Origin: Gnetum montanum
Taxonomy: Eukaryota > Streptophyta > Gnetopsida > Gnetales > Gnetaceae
Reading direction: 5' to 3'
NCBI GenBank assembly: GCA_015680685.1
Contig: MNCI01009437.1
Span: forward strand, 7,258 to 71,257
Length of the DNA stretch: 64,000 nt
Shown: positions 58,075 to 64,000 of the stretch, piece after piece
Layout of the letters: every line of letters starts with the position of its first letter
How positions within the stretch are numbered: the stretch's first letter is position 1
Translations under genes and position numbers: made by a program
The notes under the pieces: generated by a model
Seen by the model: the letters and a program-made list of their open reading frames with translations, nothing else
Database searches by the model: none
Told to the model about the DNA's origin: nothing

Positions 58075-58595
58075 AAGAAGTTGCTAGTTTATAGCCTTGG
58101 CAGAATGTCATGGATTAGCTTTACATCATAACCTATTGGACATTTCCAATTTAGTGTCGTAGCAGACAGTGCAATGCTAGTTTATAGTCGTGGCGAAATA
58201 TGGAGAGGCGAGCTAGTTTATAGTCTTAGCGGACTCTGGCAGATGAGAATGTGGTAGTTTATTGTCATTTCAGATGATCTGTGGTATTTGTTTTAGGTCA
58301 TGATTCCAGGACTATTCTATGGTATCAATTTACCATCATGAAGCCAGGATGAATCTGTGGTATCAGTTTACCGTCATGATGCCAGGATGAATCTGTGGTA
58401 TCAATTTACTGTGATGATGCCAGGAAAAATCTATGGTATTAGTTTACCATCCTGATGCCAGGACAAATCTGTGGTATTAGTTTATCATCATGATGCAAAG
58501 ACAAGTCTGTGGTATCAGTTTACCATCATGATGCTAAGATGAGTCTGTGGTATCAGTTTATCATCATGATGCTAGGACGAATGCATACCTTAGGC
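58075..58595. repeat. Element G array after integrase, 39-bp units
   Basis: At 58265-58580 about eight copies of a 39-40 bp unit (landmarks TGGTATCAGTTTACC, ATGATGCCAGGA) lie in tandem. Before them are looser copies with CTAGTTTATAGTCKTRGC. They occupy the same place as the arrays of A, D and F and keep the AGTTTA core. Confidence 0.88.
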
Positions 58596-58600
58596 TTTGT

Positions 58601-59741
58601 TCAGATGTAAAATGGCTTGAGGTACATGTGATTTGTTGGGTGAGCAAGCTTGTTATCATCCATATAAGCTAGTTTGAACACTCCATTTTCGTACACTTTA
58701 GTGACCAAGTAAGGCCCTTCCCAATTGGCCGAGAATTTTTCTAAGTGTTCACGAACCACCTTAAGGACAAGGTCACCTTCCTTGATCGGCACTTGTGAAT
58801 GTCATATTGATGTTGTCTTCATTGTTGCTTCTGGTACCACTCAATTTGATCCAGTGTGCGTGTTCATTCCTCCTCCAACGAATCGAGGTTAACAATGTGC
58901 GAGTCATTGTTTTGGCTTTCATTGAGGAGTTTGGAGAGTGTGATCCACAACGAAGGTACCTACAACTCCAAAGGTAAAAAGCTTCTGAACCATAAACAAG
59001 ACTGTACAATGTTTTACCTATGGATGTTCTATGCGTCATTCGATATGCCCATAGCACGTAAACTAGTTATTCGTGCCATCTTCTTTTTCTCTGATTAAGC
59101 ATTTTCTTGAGCACCCTGATGATCATTTTGTTCATGGATTCTACTTGACCGTTGCTTTGAGGATAGTATGGTGATGAAAATGAATGTTTGATGCCTAGGC
59201 TCTCACAAAAGGTTTTGGTTTCGACACTGCTGAATTGTGGCCAGGTTTGAGTTATGGTCATTGGAATGCCAAAACGAGTCACAATGTTTTCAAGGATGAA
59301 CTTGCATACTTGTTTTGATGTGGTCTTCCTAAGAGGGATAACTTCTACCCATTTTGTAAAATATTCTGTTACAGTTATAATGAAGCTATGTCCTACAAAA
59401 GATGGAGGAGTTATTGGTCCTATGATGTCTAACCCCCATTTTTGGAAGGGCCATGTGATTTGAGCTATATGCAACTTGTTAGGTGGCACATGTATAAAAT
59501 TACCATGTTTTTGATAGATGTTCCACATTTTGACTTTGGAGAAATAGTCGTACTCCATGTGTGGCCAATAGTAGCCTAAATATCTGATTTTGGTTCCCAT
59601 TACCTTGGGTGCTATGTGCCCTCCACAAAGTCCTTCATGAACTTGCTCCACAATGGTTTGGCCATCGATGCTACTAACGCATACTAACAAAATTCCTTCA
59701 TAAGATCTATGACATAACGTGTCCCCTACTAGTGCATATTT
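58601..59741 (-). pseudogene. pol: Element G integrase
   Basis: A 207-codon frame (59067-59690) holds the HHCC finger (HEGLCGGHIAP) and core motifs WPFQKWGLDIIGPITP, VEVIPLRKTTSKQV and YYPQSNGQVESMNK. The second D-N-G-P motif has become QTWPQ, and the second Cys pair reads WNIYQK, so catalysis is lost. The C-terminal part follows in shifted frames (58773-59057 and 58601-58792: KEGDLVLKVVREHLEKF, NHMYLKPFYI). It has fewer stops than D and F. Confidence 0.88.
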
Positions 59742-60845
59742 TCAATAGTGTTTTTGTACTACATCCTTATGATCATTTGTTAGATGTTGAGGTGGTTCAC
59801 CATGTAGAAGGTACTCCTTTATATCATTGTACCATTCCACGGCATGTGTCATGCTAACGGAGGTTATGGATAGTTCATTGGGAGTGTTAGTTATGGGCTT
59901 GGCACAACTCGTTATGGAACTGGGCAACACATGAAACATGTCACATGAAATGTTTAGGGCTAGTGTTGCAAGTGCATCTACGATGGTATTATCATTTATG
60001 GAAACATGTTGCACACCTATGTTTGTGAATTCTTTCAGTAGATGTTTTGCCAAGTCACAGTATGGTTGTAAATGTAAACCTTTACATGCGTATACATCTG
60101 TGACCTGATTGATGACTAACTCTGAGTCACCTCTAACTATGATCCATGTGGTTTTTGAAGTTAGTGCTTCCATGAGACCTCTAAAAAGACCTTCATACTC
60201 TGCCACATTTTTAGTACAAGGAAAGTTTAAATGATAAGCAAAGGGTCGGATCTCCCCAAAGGGATATGTGATGATAGTTGCAGCACTTCCTCCTCGGGAG
60301 GTTGATGCTCCATCAAAGTTTAAGATTGTGTTGTAGTTATCAGGTACTGTGTCTATTGTGTTTACATTCTCATCTAGAAACACTGGGTTGATCATTTCTT
60401 GGTCTTGCATCAGTGATGCGGTCATTTGATTGACTATAGCTTGACCTTTAACTAATGATTGAGCTATGTAGTGTAGATCAAACTCAACAATCATCGCTTT
60501 CCATCTAGCTATCTTGCTTGATTTGTATATGTTGTTCGTGATAGCTCTAAGCACGTTGTCTTTACAAATGATATTGACTTGGTTACGGAAGAGATAATGT
60601 CGCCACTTCTTTAAAGAAAAGATAAGGGCAAGGCATGACTTCTCCATGTCATTGTAACATTATTCGTAGGCTACTAATGCATGGCTCAAGTAGTAAACAT
60701 GAATTTTAGTTCCATCATCATGTTTCTAAAAAAGCATAGATGCGATAGATGATTCAGATGTTGCAAGGTAGATGTAAAATGGCTTATTGTTCTATGGTGG
60801 ACGAACTATTGGTAGTTGAGCTAGTGTTGTTTTGATGTTCTCAAA
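59742..60845 (-). pseudogene. pol: Element G RNase H and archaeal RNase H
   Basis: A 301-codon open frame, the longest in the window. It carries the end of the gypsy RNase H (CLALIFSLKKWRHYLF, NVLRAITNNIYKSSKIARW) and a full archaeal RNase H (LNFDGASTSRGGSAATIITY, TKNVAEYEGLFRGLMEAL, VRGDSELVINQVTDVYACKG) with the D, E, D acids visible. The tail leads to integrase. Upstream of 60647 two stops interrupt the first RNase H. Confidence 0.9.
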
Positions 60846-60849
60846 GGCT

Positions 60850-62079
60850 TCTTGGCACTATGGAGTTCGTTCAAAACGGACATTCTTGTGCAATAAGTGT
60901 TGCATAGGCATCAACTTGTCTGTTAGTTTTTCAATAAAGCGTATAATAAACTGTAATCTACCTTGTAGACCATGAAGTTTAGTAAGGTTGCTAGGTGGTT
61001 TCAGATTTGTTATTGCCTTTACCTTATCCAGATCTACTCGTATCCCTATCTCAGATATGATGAATCCAAGCATTTTACCTATTTTGAACCCAAAGACACA
61101 TTTCTTAGGTTGAATCTAAGCTTGTATTTTAGACAACATTTCAGTACCAAGTCAATATCTTGTACATGTTGCTCAATTATTTTTTATTTGACCGCAATGT
61201 CATCTATGTAGTCATTGAGTGAGTTGAACATGTAATCACTAAAGATGAATGTCATCACTCGTTGATATGTGGCCCCAGTGTTCTTGAGATCGAATGGCAT
61301 CATTGTATAACAAAATGTACCCCATGGTGTTATAAAGGTTGTCCTGAGTTGATGTTTGGGGTTAATCCTAATTTGGTTGTATCTTGAAAAGCCATCCATA
61401 AAGGATAACAATGCATGCCCAGTGGTTGAATCAAAAAGTTGATCAATGCTAGGTAGCGGGAAGTCATCCTTTATGGTTGCAACATTGAGGTCATGGAAGT
61501 CAATACATAGAAGAATGCTCCCATTTTTCTTTGGGACTATAACCATGTTGGATACCCAGTCAGCGTAGTCTATAGCTCAAATGGAGCCACCTTGATAAAG
61601 CTTTGTGATCTCATTACAAACTACCAACGCTACTTCAGGCTTGACCTTGCATGCTTTTTGTTTCACTGGTCTTAGTTTTAGATCAAGTATAATGTTATGC
61701 TGGACTATTCAAGGGTCAAGCCTAGGAATGTCAATGTAAGACCAAGCGAATACTTTTATGTTATCTTTTAGCACTCGAGCTGTCACTGGCAAGTTGTGGA
61801 TTTAATAGAGCACTTAGTTTTAAAATTTTAACCTTGCCATCTGACGTGGTTATGGGGGTTTCGGCTAGGGGATCTTCAGTGATGTTATCGGCTTCTAAGT
61901 GCAGAGATTGTGTCATTCCTTTAAAGTAATCTAGTGTTTCTTGGGTTGATGCCACTAAAATGTTGTATGTTGGTGAGTCTAAGTCAATGGACTCTAGATT
62001 GATTTCTCGTTTAATTGCTCCATGTGGTCCATTGATAGACAACGGTATGAAGAGTTGCTTGCTATCCATGTGTTTGCTT
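60850..62079 (-). pseudogene. pol: Element G reverse transcriptase
   Basis: MVIVPKKNGSILLCIDFHDL, DFPLPSIDQL, LLSFMDGFSRYNQIRINP, WGTFCYTMMPFDLKNTGATY and YIDD (61199-61210) in a 120-codon frame, preceded by the linker (EDPLAETPITTSDGKVKILK, 61761-62069) and followed by MLGFIISEIGIRVDLDKVKA. Y-I-D-D keeps both catalytic Asp. MPFGLKN has become MPFDLKN. Stops separate the pieces. RT begins only about 0.7 kb after protease, unlike D and F. Confidence 0.88.
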
Positions 62080-62105
62080 CTACCAATGAAACAAGGAGCT
62101 ATGTC
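62080..62105 (-). promoter_or_regulatory. Element G putative splice acceptor before RT
   Basis: CTGACATAGCTCCTTGTTTC then ATTGGTAG on the minus strand, ending at 62080: branch-like CTGAC, T-rich run, AG. It matches the position of the sites in D and F. Confidence 0.45.
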
Positions 62106-62365
62106 AGCAAGGGTGAGTTTTCCATTTTCTTAAAAAATTAATTTTACATTTAAATGTAACCAATGGTACTCCAAGGGTAGTTTACCGTCGTGCCTATACA
62201 TGTGGTAGTTTAAGGCCATACCAGGCTGAGGGTAGCAGTTTAAGGTCATACTAGGTCATGAGTTGCAATTTAGGGCCATACCAGGCCATGTGTGGTAGTT
62301 TAAGGCTATACTAGGTCATGTGTTAGTTTAAGGTCTTTTCAGGCCACATGCAAATGTGTAAGCTA
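62106..62365. repeat. Element G motif block between protease and RT
   Basis: Five to six copies of GTAGTTTAAGGCCATACCAG (complement keeps TTAAACT) in the short protease-RT spacer. This single block stands where D and F have two blocks flanking the antisense gene. Confidence 0.8.
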
Positions 62366-63293
62366 GTACAATGCAAACTAACGTGGCATATGCATCACAA
62401 AAGAATGTGAAGAGTGTGTGGAGATCTAGCTTGTTTTTGGCCAAAAGGGTGCTTTGATCGAGTGGTTGTCTCCTAACCAAATGTGGTTTTGGAAGTATTT
62501 TAGGATTAGGCTCCATTGGGAGGCTTATGGTTTTCGCCACTCATTCAGGCATTTTAGCTCTAACTAGTATATTGGTTGCCACTCGTCCGAGTGTTTTGGC
62601 TCTAGGTGTTGTGTTTTTTTACGTGTGTGTTGCATCAAGAGGCTCCTCTTTCAAGACCTATGACATGTCTATGTTGTGGTCAGCTTGAAAGGGAGTGTTG
62701 TTGCCATGTATAATGACTTGTCCACCTTCGTATGGAAGGCAGATTTCTTAATGTATCGGTGAGGAAATGGCTCATTGTTGTGCTAGCCAAGGTTTGTGAA
62801 GAATCATGTTGAAACTGGGCATCTCTTCTATGATAGTGAACTCTACACTGGTGGGGAATTGTTCACCTACCATGAATGCTAGGTTAATCATGCCATTGAC
62901 TGTGACATGTGATTCATTGAAGGATTTTAGACATGTGATTTCTGTTGGCATGATCTCATCTACCATGCCTAGTTTGTCGATGACGGAGTATAGAATTACG
63001 TTTGTTGCCACGCCATCATCAATGTGCACTCTGCGAATGGTACATTGCCCAATACATATGCTAATCGACAATGGAGCTATTGTGACCTCCCCTTGTTTAG
63101 GGTTGACTTTAACTGCATCATTACAGAAGGCTAAGGTGTTTGAACCCAATCCTTGTGGTGTGTGTTGTGAAATCGTTGCACGAATGGATTCCATGTTAGA
63201 AGGGAAGTCCTCTATAACAGGAATGGATGCTAACGTTTGCGCTAAGGCTTCGTGATGAGTCGATGATGTCATGACCAAGTCATACAAGCTCAT
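62366..63293 (-). pseudogene. pol: Element G aspartic protease
   Basis: A 173-codon frame (62772-63293) runs MSLYDLVMTSSTHHEAL, QGEVTIAPLSISICIGQCTI, then active site RRVHIDDGVATNVILYSVID, CLKSFNESHVTVNGMINLAF and FNMILHKPWLAQQ. The D-D-G active site and the I-L-(G)-P-W-L ending are kept, although Gly-Arg is His-Lys. After a stop the tail continues to about 62328. This is the most complete protease of the window. Confidence 0.87.
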
Positions 63294-64000
63294 GGTTGTG
63301 TTCTTTTATTTAAGAATTTGTTTCACCTGGGCCAGTGTAGCTACAAATTTTTTTTTGCCGTTATCTTGGTTGCCTCTGTATGGGTCGAGGGCTTGGGCTT
63401 GGTTTGTTTGGGATTAGGGGCAGGGCCACCAACATTCAGTTGTTGTGTACTAGGTGTGGCTTTTTCTTCGGCTGTGGGTGTTGTTCGTTGTTTGTGCATC
63501 CTCGTCTATTGTCATTTGGTTTGCTTATTCATATTGCCTATGTTAGGGTTGTGGGTAGGTGAGGGGCTACAGTGTGGTGGCACCTTTATGAGAAATGGTA
63601 GTTTAGGAGGTTTCATTGTTGTTTGACTAGCTTGTTGTGGCACCTTGATAACGAAAGGTTTTTTTGCTATTGTCATTGGTGCATCATTCTAGTTTAACAT
63701 CTTAGTGGACGTTGCTTGTGGTGCTTGGGGTGTTTTCTAGTTTAATATCATAGTGGACGATGATGCTTCCTTCCAATTTAATGTCTTAGCGGACGTGTAA
63801 GGTGGTGGTACTTTGACCATGAAAGGTGTCGTCGGTGCTCTAGGTGGTACCTTGATGACAATGGGAGGCCTCTTGCTCATGGAGGCAGAGGGGATTGTTG
63901 CCTTGCTAGGAGGCACATAGATCACAAAAGGTTGCCACATAGGTTTAGGCTTACTATCTATGCCAATGAAGTTTATGACATAGGAGGTGTCATCTGTGCT
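63294..64000 (-). pseudogene. gag: Element G gag C-terminal part (partial)
   Basis: Low-similarity C-terminal gag, rich in Pro, Val and Lys (PFVIYVPPSKATIPSASMSK, PPIVIKVPPRAPTTPFMVKV), comparable with the PP-x-x-P segment after the zinc knuckle in E and D (33650-33930, 12100-12280). At 63685-63800 three copies of the array motif (CCGCTAAGACATTAAATTGG and relatives) sit inside this coding region. The remainder of G lies beyond the window end. Confidence 0.65.

Noticed and set aside
58265-58580. Regular repeats that could suggest a CRISPR array
   Set aside because: Units are contiguous with no unique spacers, there are no cas genes, and the setting is a plant retrotransposon.

Overview
This window is nuclear DNA of a land plant with a repeat-rich genome. 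It consists almost entirely of LTR retrotransposons nested inside one another. I see no host gene, rRNA, tRNA or CRISPR array. The Tat/Ogre-type polyproteins with a second, archaeal-type RNase H, the plant-style introns and the nesting point to a large genome. A gymnosperm is possible, but the species cannot be fixed from this sequence.

Layout, with elements named here. C is an Athila-like Ty3/gypsy element on the minus strand, seen in two visible pieces (7570-9859 and 25845-29036). It was interrupted by B (minus; gag, leader and 5' LTR, 3788-7569), by D (plus, 9865-25839) and by E (plus, from 29037). D is complete from LTR to LTR and is flanked by the 5-bp duplication ATTAG. B was itself hit by A (plus; integrase end to 3' LTR, 1-3787). 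E was hit by F (minus, 36867-54998). F was hit by X, a 2.86-kb solo LTR (38492-41352) with near-identical 5-bp duplications, and by G (minus, 54999 to beyond the window end). A, B, D, E, F and G belong to one broad Tat/Ogre-like family: LTRs run TGAAACACC...CA, the primer-binding site resembles TGGYGCTAGAAG, the polypurine tract is AAAGAGGGGCCA, and the pol order is protease, RT, RNase H, archaeal RNase H, integrase.

The main point of interest is in D, E and F. Between protease and RT these three carry a 4-5 kb antisense gene. It has its own TATA box, a conserved start context, conserved introns and at least three conserved protein segments. G lacks it and has only about 0.7 kb there, so G represents the empty state. 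D and F share inactivating stops at the same codons in gag and integrase (E shares the gag one), which suggests that the antisense-gene subfamily spread as non-autonomous passengers. A conserved AG splice acceptor precedes RT in D, F and G, so the antisense gene may sit inside an Ogre-type intron of the sense transcript.

Other structure: a hairpin around the polypurine tract in four elements; palindromic arrays in the LTRs (GCTATGCTACGC type, or TTACGCTC..GAGCGTAA type in A); and a short motif (core TTAAACTAGCA) in arrays after protease, before RT and after integrase, which after integrase can be read as repeated V-x-Y-D-x-K-L-A peptides. All coding regions except parts of A and G are decayed by stops and frameshifts. 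Two ambiguous bases (N) lie near 9420 and 43740.
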